Below are positions 1 through 5,112 of a stretch of 5,796 bases of DNA, in pieces. Both the position numbers and the translations under genes were made by a program. Position 1 is the stretch's first letter. The number at the start of each line of letters is the position of its first letter. The stretch lies in assembly GCA_022709445.1 (NCBI GenBank), contig JAKLIU010000135.1, forward strand, positions 1 through 5,796, read 5' to 3'. Origin of the DNA: Spirochaetota bacterium. GTDB lineage: Bacteria; Spirochaetota; Spirochaetia; Treponematales; UBA12059. The notes beneath the pieces were generated by a model that made no database searches, had not been told where the DNA came from, and was given only the letters and a program-made list of their open reading frames with translations.

Positions 1-967
1 TGTCCGCCGCGACGAACACGGAGAATACGGACTCCGCTCCCCTGTGCGCCAGGACCCGTTCCTTGCGCCGATCCAGCTCGAGGGCGGCCGCGCGGCCGAG
101 GCCGGAACCGTCCGCCATGGCGTACAGGGCCTTCAGGTCCCCGGCCCAGACGAGCTTCCCGTAGTTCCAGGTCCCGCCATCGGCGTCGGTCAGGATCCTG
201 TCGGCCGCGTTCACGCGAACGATCTCCGTCCCGTAGCGGATTTCGCCCCCGCGCTTCACTATCGCCGCCGCGAGCGCGTCGATGAAGGCTCCCACTCCGC
301 CCTTGGGGTAGAGATAGTCGGCATAGAGCGCGAAATAGCTCAGGGCGAAGAACACCGGCGTTTTCCGGAAGAAATGCTGCCCGATGATGTCCTTGAGCGA
401 CTGGTCGGCCGATAGCGCGTCCAGGGCATCCTCGAAGGGCGTATCCATCCTGGAGATGCGGTACATCGTCCTCATGAATTTGACCATCCACGCCGCCAGG
501 GCCGGCCCGAGCACCAGGATGTTTTTCTTTTTCTTCTCGAACAGGGGGCTGTCCACCCCGTAGAGCACCTTCATGTCGCCGATCACTCCGCGGATGGCTG
601 CGACGATCCTGTCCACGTCGTCCCCGCTCCGGGGATAGAAGTCCTTGAGCATCCGGGCGTAGTCGTCCAGGCTCTTCTCCCCTTCCACCACGAGCATCCT
701 GTCCTCTATGCCCAGGCTGACCGGATTCGGGAGCATGGTCACGTCAAGGCCGAATTCCTTTATCATTGGTTTCACGAGCCCCGCGTTGACCAGGGCGCGC
801 GCCCCGCCTTCGAAGCGGAAACCGTCCCGCTCGAAGGAGTTCATGAGCCCTCCGCAATGATCGTTCTTCTCCAGCAGCAGCACGCTCTTGCCCTTGTGCG
901 CCAGGCTCAGGGCGGCGGTGAGCCCCGCGATGCCGCCGCCCACGACGATGAAGTCCTTCCTGGTCAT
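1..967 (-). CDS. FAD-dependent oxidoreductase, phytoene desaturase/retinol saturase-like (3' end outside window)
   Basis: The first 322 residues are present and the C-terminus runs off the left edge. The protein opens with a Rossmann dinucleotide-binding segment: VVGGGIAGLTAAL (residues 8-20) contains GxGxxG, and Glu33 ends the second strand, as expected for the FAD ribose contact. CGGLMNSFERDGFRFEGGA (38-56) matches the GG-containing second FAD motif of the CrtI/amine-oxidase superfamily. YPKGGVGAFIDALAAAIVKRGG (220-241) and the following V-x-V strand are the usual central substrate/FAD block of COG1233-type proteins. Such proteins are usually near 500 residues, so about 170 residues with the C-terminal FAD motif are missing. 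They desaturate, saturate or isomerise isoprenoid-like substrates; the substrate here cannot be told. The ATG overlaps the stop of the upstream dehydrogenase (ATGA), with an AAGGGAG ribosome site 7 bases ahead, which supports this start and translational coupling. An amine-oxidase-like role is the main alternative. Confidence 0.9.
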   Translation of the reverse strand, partial: MTRKDFIVVGGGIAGLTAALSLAHKGKSVLLLEKNDHCGGLMNSFERDGFRFEGGARALVNAGLVKPMIKEFGLDVTMLPNPVSLGIEDRMLVVEGEKSLDDYARMLKDFYPRSGDDVDRIVAAIRGVIGDMKVLYGVDSPLFEKKKKNILVLGPALAAWMVKFMRTMYRISRMDTPFEDALDALSADQSLKDIIGQHFFRKTPVFFALSYFALYADYLYPKGGVGAFIDALAAAIVKRGGEIRYGTEIVRVNAADRILTDADGGTWNYGKLVWAGDLKALYAMADGSGLGRAAALELDRRKERVLAHRGAESVFSVFVAAD

Positions 968-1929
968 TGCATCGCTCCCTTCATGGCCAGCAAGCCCAGC
1001 GTACGGGTCCAGAGCGCGTCAGCCGCCTCGAGGTCGCGGGCCGGCGGGGACAGCTCCTCCTCCGTGGTGAGGTGGAAGAATGTGTCGGTCTTGGCGGCGA
1101 GCCCCGGCGCGGCTCCGAGATGGTACAAGGCCTCGGCCGACAGATCCGGGGAGCCGGAACGGCCGTCGATGACGCTCTTCTTGTACCACTGGTACAGCCG
1201 GCCGTTGTCCTTGCCGGTCTCCGTCTTCACCATCCCGGGATGCATGGCGTTGACGGTCACCCCATGGGGCGCGAAGTCACCGGCGAAGCGGTGCATGCAC
1301 AGGAGCTGGGCGAGCTTGCCCGCCCCGTAGGCCTTGATGCCCGTGTATCGCCTCCGCTCCCACTGCAGGTCATCCAGGTCCAGGCCCCAGGCGGCGAAAC
1401 GGTAGGCCTCCGAACCCACGAAAATGACCCGCCCAGCCCCCTGGCCCTCCAGCTTGGGCGCGAGCATGCCAGTGATCACGAAGGGCGCCAGGTAGTGCAG
1501 GGCAAAATTGGTCTCCAGGCCATCGGGCGTTTCCTGGCGCTTTTCCAGGTGCAGCCCGGCGTTGTGGATGAGCACGTCGATCGGCCCGTCGAGCCCGGCC
1601 AGCCAGCCCCCCGCCCGCCGCATGCCGTCCAGCAGGGACAGGTCGGCGATGAACTGCTCCACGACCACCCCGAAGGTATCCGCCAGTTCCCTGCGGACGC
1701 GCTCGGACTTTTCCGCGTTGCGGTTGACCATGACGACGCGTGCGCCCATGGAGGCGTACTTCCTCGCCGTGTGGTAACCGACGCCCGAGCTGGCTCCCGT
1801 GATGACCACCGTCCGGCCGTCAAAGCGCTCCTCGCAGCGCGCGGGCGGGTTCTTCATGTTCCTGAACATCGACCATACATTCGACCATTCATACTGGGGC
1901 CAATAGCGCCGTATCGCGGGGTTCAGCAT
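964..1929 (-). CDS. Short-chain dehydrogenase/reductase (SDR), retinol dehydrogenase/WWOX-like
   Basis: A complete 321-residue protein. It should be an NAD(P)-dependent alcohol/carbonyl oxidoreductase. The cofactor motif TGASSGVG is at 44-51, NAG at 123-125, tetrad Asn at 141 (in ETNFALHYLAPF), catalytic Ser173 (VGSEAY), and Tyr201/Lys205 (AYGAGKLA), followed by HPGMVKTE (230-237). Arg70 and Asn71 after the second strand suggest NADP(H). The AYxxxKLA and HPG-x-V-x-T pattern resembles the retinol dehydrogenase and WWOX branch. There, a Ser usually precedes the Lys; here it is Gly204. About 37 residues precede the Rossmann fold. They are rich in Trp and Tyr and are not a typical signal peptide or transmembrane anchor. 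The ATG at 1929 was chosen because GAGGAGG precedes it and a promoter lies just upstream; the reading frame stays open further upstream but only through the divergent gene. The stop overlaps the start of the FAD oxidoreductase, so the two are one operon. The substrate is unknown. Confidence 0.93.
   Translation of the reverse strand: MLNPAIRRYWPQYEWSNVWSMFRNMKNPPARCEERFDGRTVVITGASSGVGYHTARKYASMGARVVMVNRNAEKSERVRRELADTFGVVVEQFIADLSLLDGMRRAGGWLAGLDGPIDVLIHNAGLHLEKRQETPDGLETNFALHYLAPFVITGMLAPKLEGQGAGRVIFVGSEAYRFAAWGLDLDDLQWERRRYTGIKAYGAGKLAQLLCMHRFAGDFAPHGVTVNAMHPGMVKTETGKDNGRLYQWYKKSVIDGRSGSPDLSAEALYHLGAAPGLAAKTDTFFHLTTEEELSPPARDLEAADALWTRTLGLLAMKGAMQ
975..981 (-). promoter_or_regulatory. Ribosome binding site of the FAD oxidoreductase
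   Basis: The minus strand reads AAGGGAG, 7 bases before the ATG at 967. It lies inside the last codons of the upstream dehydrogenase. It fixes the start of the downstream gene and allows ribosomes ending on the dehydrogenase to re-initiate. Confidence 0.7.
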
Positions 1930-1935
1930 TCGGGG

Positions 1936-1944
1936 CTCCTCCTC
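1936..1944 (-). promoter_or_regulatory. Strong ribosome binding site of the SDR gene
   Basis: The minus strand reads GAGGAGGAG a few bases before the ATG at 1929. This near-perfect Shine-Dalgarno sequence decides the start codon against the much longer open frame. Confidence 0.8.
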
Positions 1945-1956
1945 GGGTGCCTCCCC

Positions 1957-1985
1957 ATTGTAGCAGACCGGGTACCGCGGGGCAA
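1957..1985 (-). promoter_or_regulatory. Sigma70-like promoter for the SDR/FAD oxidoreductase operon
   Basis: On the minus strand TTGCCC (1985-1980) is followed by a 17-base spacer and TACAAT (1962-1957). This matches the consensus at 4 of 6 and 5 of 6 positions with ideal spacing. Transcription would start near 1950, giving a leader of about 20 bases that carries the GAGGAGG site. Predicted from sequence only. Confidence 0.6.
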
Positions 1986-1997
1986 ATGAAGAATGCA

Positions 1998-2026
1998 TTG
2001 CGAAAGACCGGATGATGTGCTCAAAT
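1998..2026 (+). promoter_or_regulatory. Possible weak promoter for the DUF2269 gene
   Basis: TTGCGA (1998-2003), a 17-base spacer and TCAAAT (2021-2026) each match the sigma70 hexamers at 4 of 6 positions. Transcription would begin at or just before the ATG at 2035, giving an almost leaderless mRNA. This fits the lack of a clear Shine-Dalgarno sequence, but the hexamers are weak and could be chance. Confidence 0.3.
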
Positions 2027-2034
2027 GATGAACC

Positions 2035-2634
2035 ATGAAAACCAAGCACCTGCTCTTCGCCTCCCTCGCGCTCATGGCCGGGCTCATAGCCTTCGCCCTC
2101 CTGTTCACGGATCGATTCCTGGCCCTCCTGAACCAGCCGGCCCTGGGCGTCCACGCGCGCTTCGTCCACATCGCGGCGGCGACCGTCTTTTTCGCCAATG
2201 CCGCCATAGGCATGCTGTGGGAGCGGCGGAGCCTCGTCTCCGGACGGAAGGAGGTCATACTCCAGACCTACGAAACCGTGGCATGGCTCGACGCCCGCCT
2301 GTCGTCCCCCCTGATCATCCTCTCCCTCGTAGCCGGGCTCGTGCTCGGGGTGACGGGGGGAGGGCTGTTCGAGACCGGCTGGCTGTCCTGGAGTTTCTTC
2401 CTGTTCCTTTTTTCCGGGATTTTCTGGGTGCTGAGCGACATCCCCACGCAGTACAAGGTAAAGCGGCTCATGGCCGGGATCGATCCGGAGGACCCGGCCC
2501 TTCCGGCGGAGCTCATCCGCCTGCTCCGGCTGCGCTGGTGGATAAGCCTGGCGGGCGTCGCTCCCCTGGTCGTCGTCTTCCTCTTCATGGTGTACAAGCC
2601 AGCCCTGGTCCCCCTGGCTGCCCTGTTCCGCTGA
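2035..2634 (+). CDS. DUF2269-type integral membrane protein
   Basis: A complete 199-residue, strongly hydrophobic protein with about five predicted membrane helices near residues 5-24, 42-61, 92-109, 117-136 and 168-187. A helix carrying a buried His (ARFVHIAAATVFFANAAIGMLW, 41-62) and a later helix ending in W-x-LSDIPTQYKVKRL (131-145) match my recollection of the DUF2269 family, predicted inner-membrane proteins of unknown function, usually about 150-160 residues. The extra length here is the first helix, which could instead be an uncleaved signal anchor. Charged loops such as ERRSLVSGRKE (63-73) lie between helices. The ATG at 2035 lacks a good ribosome site; an overlapping ATG at 2025 is in another frame. 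The gene is divergent from the SDR operon and shares its 105-base intergenic region, and it converges on the DUF1015 gene. No function can be assigned. The protein call is firm, the family name less so. Confidence 0.85.
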   Translation: MKTKHLLFASLALMAGLIAFALLFTDRFLALLNQPALGVHARFVHIAAATVFFANAAIGMLWERRSLVSGRKEVILQTYETVAWLDARLSSPLIILSLVAGLVLGVTGGGLFETGWLSWSFFLFLFSGIFWVLSDIPTQYKVKRLMAGIDPEDPALPAELIRLLRLRWWISLAGVAPLVVVFLFMVYKPALVPLAALFR

Positions 2635-2663
2635 GGCGCCCGCCGGCCATCGCCCGAAAACAA

Positions 2664-2696
2664 CGAAGCCCGCCCGGAAACCCCGGACGGGCCTCG
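2664..2696. terminator. GC-rich hairpin, likely bidirectional terminator
   Basis: GCCCGCCCGG (2668-2677) pairs with CCGGACGGGC (2683-2692) around the loop AAACC, with one C-A mismatch. The stem extends by CGA/TCG after a second mismatch. It begins 29 bases past the DUF2269 stop. Read on the minus strand it is followed by TTGTTTTC, a modest T-rich tail; the plus-strand tail (TCTGGTT) is poor. It could therefore end transcripts from the DUF1015 side better than those from the DUF2269 side. Confidence 0.6.
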
Positions 2697-2729
2697 TCTG
2701 GTTCGGTAAGCATGCGGCAATCCCCAAAA

Positions 2730-2849
2730 CAACCACAGAGACACGGAGGCACGGAGAAAACGGGGTAATGAAGGACGATAGCGAAGACTCTCGCGCCATC
2801 GCCATTCAATTCTCAGTCTACCTCCGTGTCCTCCGTGCCTCCGTGGTTG
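2730..2849. repeat. 120-base imperfect palindrome with CACGGAGG-type arms
   Basis: The left arm starts at 2730 with CAACCACAGAGACACGGAGG and continues CACGGAG. The right arm, read on the minus strand from 2849, starts CAACCACGGAGGCACGGAGG and continues ACACGGAGG. The first 20 bases of the arms agree at 18 positions, and an extra base follows in the right arm. Inside, CGATAGCG (2776-2783) pairs with CGCCATCG (2794-2801) except at one position, and the sequence between outer and inner arms is also partly complementary. Inner and outer arms share nearly the same centre (about 2789), so the unit is one long imperfect hairpin. It lies between two convergent genes, its right end 14 bases past the DUF1015 stop. 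No coding sequence is credible in it. It looks like a non-autonomous, MITE- or REP-like intergenic repeat. From memory, similar ccacagagacacggagg phrases recur between genes of many environmental bacteria; copy number here is unknown. Confidence 0.75.
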
Positions 2850-2863
2850 CCGTTGGGATCAAA

Positions 2864-4198
2864 TCATCGCACGATCTTGCGGGCCTCGATGTAGAAGCGC
2901 TTCTCGGGGGCCTCGCCCATGGAGAAGGTCTTGCGGGGCATGACGCCGTCGCGGATGACCGTGGCGAAGAAGCTGGACTTGTCGATGGGCGGCAGGTACA
3001 GGCCCAGATTGCCGGGTTTCCTCGCGAGGGCCTCCAGGCTGTCCGTGCCGTGGATGTAGTCGATGACCGTCCCGGGATTCTTCTTGAGCCATGCGTCGAG
3101 GATTTCCTGGATGGTGCCGGCCGCGAGCTTGGCCGTCGGCCTGGAAAAGCGCAGGAGCCCGGAGCCGGCGCCGGACACGAACGCGAAGCGGTGCTCCGCC
3201 GTCGGCTCGTCGGCCATGCGCACCGCGTCGCCCCAGGGCATGGGCTCGAACGCGCCGCCGGCTGCCTTGAGGGCATCCTTGAGGGACTTTTCGTCGGCCT
3301 TGAAGAGCACGCGGTGGATGGGATGGAAGGGCAGTCCGTCGTCGTAGATGTTCACCAGCTCCACCAGGGCGTAGCGCGCCGGATGGTCCATGATGGCCGG
3401 ATCTTCCTTGCCCGCCGCCTTGACCTCCTCCCAGACGGCCTTGGCGGTGGCCAGCGAGTGGTTGCCGTCGCCGACGGCGAAGAGGAGCACGTCCGGGGAG
3501 CCGTACTTGGCCTGATAGGCCCCGGCGTCCGCGAGCTTCTCGAGCGCGGCCGCCACGCCTTCGAGCGCGGCGGGATCCGACACCTGCCATCCGCGGACGC
3601 GGCCGGATTCCTTCATCAGGCTGAAGTCGTAGAGCTCCGGCAGCGATGCGGCACGGGCGCGGAGGGGCTCGATCACGCTGCGCGAGGGATCGTCGATGAG
3701 CAGCATGATGTGCGGCAGCTCCAGCGGGGCTCCGCGCCGTATCTCCATGCGCGGGGGAAGGCGCTCCACGATCGTGCCCTCGGTCGGCCGTATGCGCGAG
3801 GTGACGCCCGCGCCGTACCTGTACGCCTCGAGGTCCACGGCCATCACCAGGCCCGTGCGCGGGTGCTTCTCGAAGGGCGTGACGCGCTCGACCAGCACGA
3901 AGCCCGGCTCCCGCGCCGCCAGCACGCCGCGGGACAGGTAGTCCTTCATGGCGGCCTGTATGCGCTTGACGCGCTCGGCCTTGCCCGCCTCCTCCAGGTA
4001 GCACTCGGGGAAGATCAGGTTCAGGGTGCTGGGAGCCGTGCCGACATGGTCCGCCACGGATTCCCAGTAATGGTGTTCGCTCGAGTATTGGTCGCAGGCC
4101 ACGACGGCCCACTTCTCCCAGTCGGTCCCCGCGGCGGGGAGCTGGACTTCGGGGACGCGGACGCCGAGGGCGGCGAATCGTTCCTTGAGTTCGGGCAT
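2864..4198 (-). CDS. DUF1015 family protein of unknown function
   Basis: A complete, soluble 444-residue protein, close to the usual DUF1015 length of about 400-450. Recognisable blocks are VACDQYSSEHHYW (33-45), TLNLIFPECYLEE (58-70), IRPTEGTIVERLPPR (136-150), HIMLLIDDP (163-171), the most diagnostic block VGDGNHSLATAKA (242-254), FHPIHRVLF (291-299) and the C-terminal KTFSMGEAPEKRFYIEARK (423-441). Many relatives carry DGHHR where this one has DGNHS. The polar clusters look like an active or ligand site, but no reaction has been established that I know of. No signal peptide or membrane helix is visible, so a cytoplasmic location is likely. The ATG at 4198 is preceded by AAGGAGA at good spacing and by a strong promoter, so the start is secure. 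It is a single-gene unit, divergent from the pseudouridine synthase and convergent with the DUF2269 gene, so its neighbours give no hint of its role. Confidence 0.9.
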   Translation of the reverse strand: MPELKERFAALGVRVPEVQLPAAGTDWEKWAVVACDQYSSEHHYWESVADHVGTAPSTLNLIFPECYLEEAGKAERVKRIQAAMKDYLSRGVLAAREPGFVLVERVTPFEKHPRTGLVMAVDLEAYRYGAGVTSRIRPTEGTIVERLPPRMEIRRGAPLELPHIMLLIDDPSRSVIEPLRARAASLPELYDFSLMKESGRVRGWQVSDPAALEGVAAALEKLADAGAYQAKYGSPDVLLFAVGDGNHSLATAKAVWEEVKAAGKEDPAIMDHPARYALVELVNIYDDGLPFHPIHRVLFKADEKSLKDALKAAGGAFEPMPWGDAVRMADEPTAEHRFAFVSGAGSGLLRFSRPTAKLAAGTIQEILDAWLKKNPGTVIDYIHGTDSLEALARKPGNLGLYLPPIDKSSFFATVIRDGVMPRKTFSMGEAPEKRFYIEARKIVR

Positions 4199-4203
4199 GG
4201 TTC

Positions 4204-4210
4204 TCTCCTT
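4204..4210 (-). promoter_or_regulatory. Ribosome binding site of the DUF1015 gene
   Basis: The minus strand reads AAGGAGA (in AAAAAGGAGAGAACC) just before the ATG at 4198. It is a canonical site that confirms the chosen start. Confidence 0.75.
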
Positions 4211-4260
4211 TTTCGCGGACCGCCGGAACGGTGGGTGGGGCGACGGCGGCCGGCCGCACC

Positions 4261-4289
4261 ATTATGCAAATTTCCGCCCGGCAGGTCAA
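4261..4289 (-). promoter_or_regulatory. Strong sigma70-like promoter for the DUF1015 gene
   Basis: On the minus strand TTGACC (4289-4284), a 17-base spacer and CATAAT (4266-4261) match the consensus at 5 of 6 positions each. Transcription would start near 4254, leaving a GC-rich leader of about 55 bases. The local A+T content stands out in the GC-rich surroundings. Confidence 0.7.
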
Positions 4290-4413
4290 ACCGCCGCCGG
4301 TGGGGCGTCGCCCAGGGCCCCTGCCGGAGGCGTTTCCGAGCCGTCCACGGGAGGGCGAAGGCCAGCCCCGGACACCTTTTCTCGCACCCCCCTCTTGTGA
4401 TACCATCCGGCCC

Positions 4414-5100
4414 ATGTCCGGCATCTTCGACGTGATCTACGAGGACGGTGACGTGGTGGTGGTCAACAAACTGGCCGCCGTACCGGTCCTTCCAGATAAA
4501 AGCGGCGACGAGTCGCTCAAGCAGTTCCTCGCCGAATCCCGCCCCGGGAAATTCGTGGAGCCGGCCCACCGGCTGGACCGGCGGACCAGCGGGGCGGTCG
4601 CCTTCGCCAAGAGCAAGCGCAGCCTCGCCGCCCTGTCCGAGGCGTTCCGCGAGCGGCGGGTGGAGAAGACCTACTGGGCCGTGATCGAGCGCCAGCCCGA
4701 CCCGCCCGCGGGCACGCTCCGGCACATCCTGATCCACGACAAGCGCAGGAACACCTCCAAGGCCGTGCTCGCGGACGGATCCCAGGGAGACAACGTCGCC
4801 GGGGACCTGGCGGAGCTGAGCTACGAGCTGGTGGGAAAGAGCGAACGCTTCTTCCTGCTCTCGGTCAGGCCGGTGACCGGCCGGACGCACCAGATACGCG
4901 CCCAGCTGTCGGCCGCGGGGTACCCGGTCCGCGGCGACCTCAAGTACGGAGCCCGCCGCTCGACCCACAACGGCCTGATCATGCTGCACGCCCGCAGCCT
5001 GTCGGTGGAACTGACCGAGGGCAAGACCATCTCGGTGACCGCCGACCCGCCGCCGGACGAGCCCCTCTGGGCCGTGTTCGACGACTCCCTGTCCAACTGA
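4414..5100 (+). CDS. RluA-family RNA pseudouridine synthase without S4 domain
   Basis: A complete 228-residue enzyme that should convert specific uridines in rRNA or tRNA to pseudouridine. IFDVIYEDGDVVVVNKLAAV (4-23) is the usual opening of the catalytic domain. AHRLDRRTSG (51-60) holds the catalytic Asp55; KTYWAVIE (85-92) carries the conserved Tyr87; TGRTHQIRAQL (155-165) and GDLKYGA (174-180) are the remaining RluA signatures, and LHARSL (191-196) closes the fold. The N-terminal S4 RNA-binding domain of RluC/RluD is absent, and 228 residues fits the short S4-less subgroup. The frame is open back to 4231, but that stretch is Pro/Arg-rich, is not S4-like and overlaps the divergent promoter, so ATG 4414 was chosen. 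No Shine-Dalgarno sequence precedes this ATG; a TGATAC at 4398-4403 could be a weak -10 of a leaderless mRNA. The target uridine cannot be inferred. Confidence 0.92.
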   Translation: MSGIFDVIYEDGDVVVVNKLAAVPVLPDKSGDESLKQFLAESRPGKFVEPAHRLDRRTSGAVAFAKSKRSLAALSEAFRERRVEKTYWAVIERQPDPPAGTLRHILIHDKRRNTSKAVLADGSQGDNVAGDLAELSYELVGKSERFFLLSVRPVTGRTHQIRAQLSAAGYPVRGDLKYGARRSTHNGLIMLHARSLSVELTEGKTISVTADPPPDEPLWAVFDDSLSN

Positions 5101-5112
5101 GCGGCCCCCCGC

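Noticed and set aside
967..1989. Plus-strand open frame of 340 codons opposite the SDR
   Set aside because: It is the antisense shadow of a gene with complete SDR motifs, and it has no recognisable domain or ribosome site.
1930..2805. N-terminal extension of the SDR frame to 613 residues
   Set aside because: The extra part is antisense to the DUF2269 gene and compositionally random. A promoter and a strong ribosome site mark ATG 1929 as the start.
2744..2852. Peptide phrases such as CLRVSVVV and LRVLRASVVA read through the palindrome on either strand
   Set aside because: Translations of CACGGAGG-type repeats give such phrases in spurious hypothetical proteins. They come from the repeat, not from selection on protein.
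4231..4413. 61-residue N-terminal extension of the pseudouridine synthase, possibly an S4 domain
   Set aside because: The residues are Pro/Arg/Gly-rich with no S4 pattern, and the stretch contains the divergent DUF1015 promoter. The catalytic domain starts normally at 4414.
4290..4413. Riboswitch or structured leader in the gap before the pseudouridine synthase
   Set aside because: Only short GC stems such as GGGC-GTC-GCCC can be drawn; no known riboswitch core or conserved loop is recognisable.
2859..4424. Minus-strand open frame of 521 codons in a second frame across the DUF1015 gene
   Set aside because: It is Arg/Gly/Pro-rich and domainless, overlapping the real DUF1015 frame on the same strand.
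2768..4435. Plus-strand open frame of 555 codons across the DUF1015 gene
   Set aside because: It is a GC-driven shadow on the antisense strand. Its translation is low-complexity Arg/Gly/His/Val-rich with no domain, and its start lies in the palindromic repeat; the opposite strand encodes a clear DUF1015 protein.
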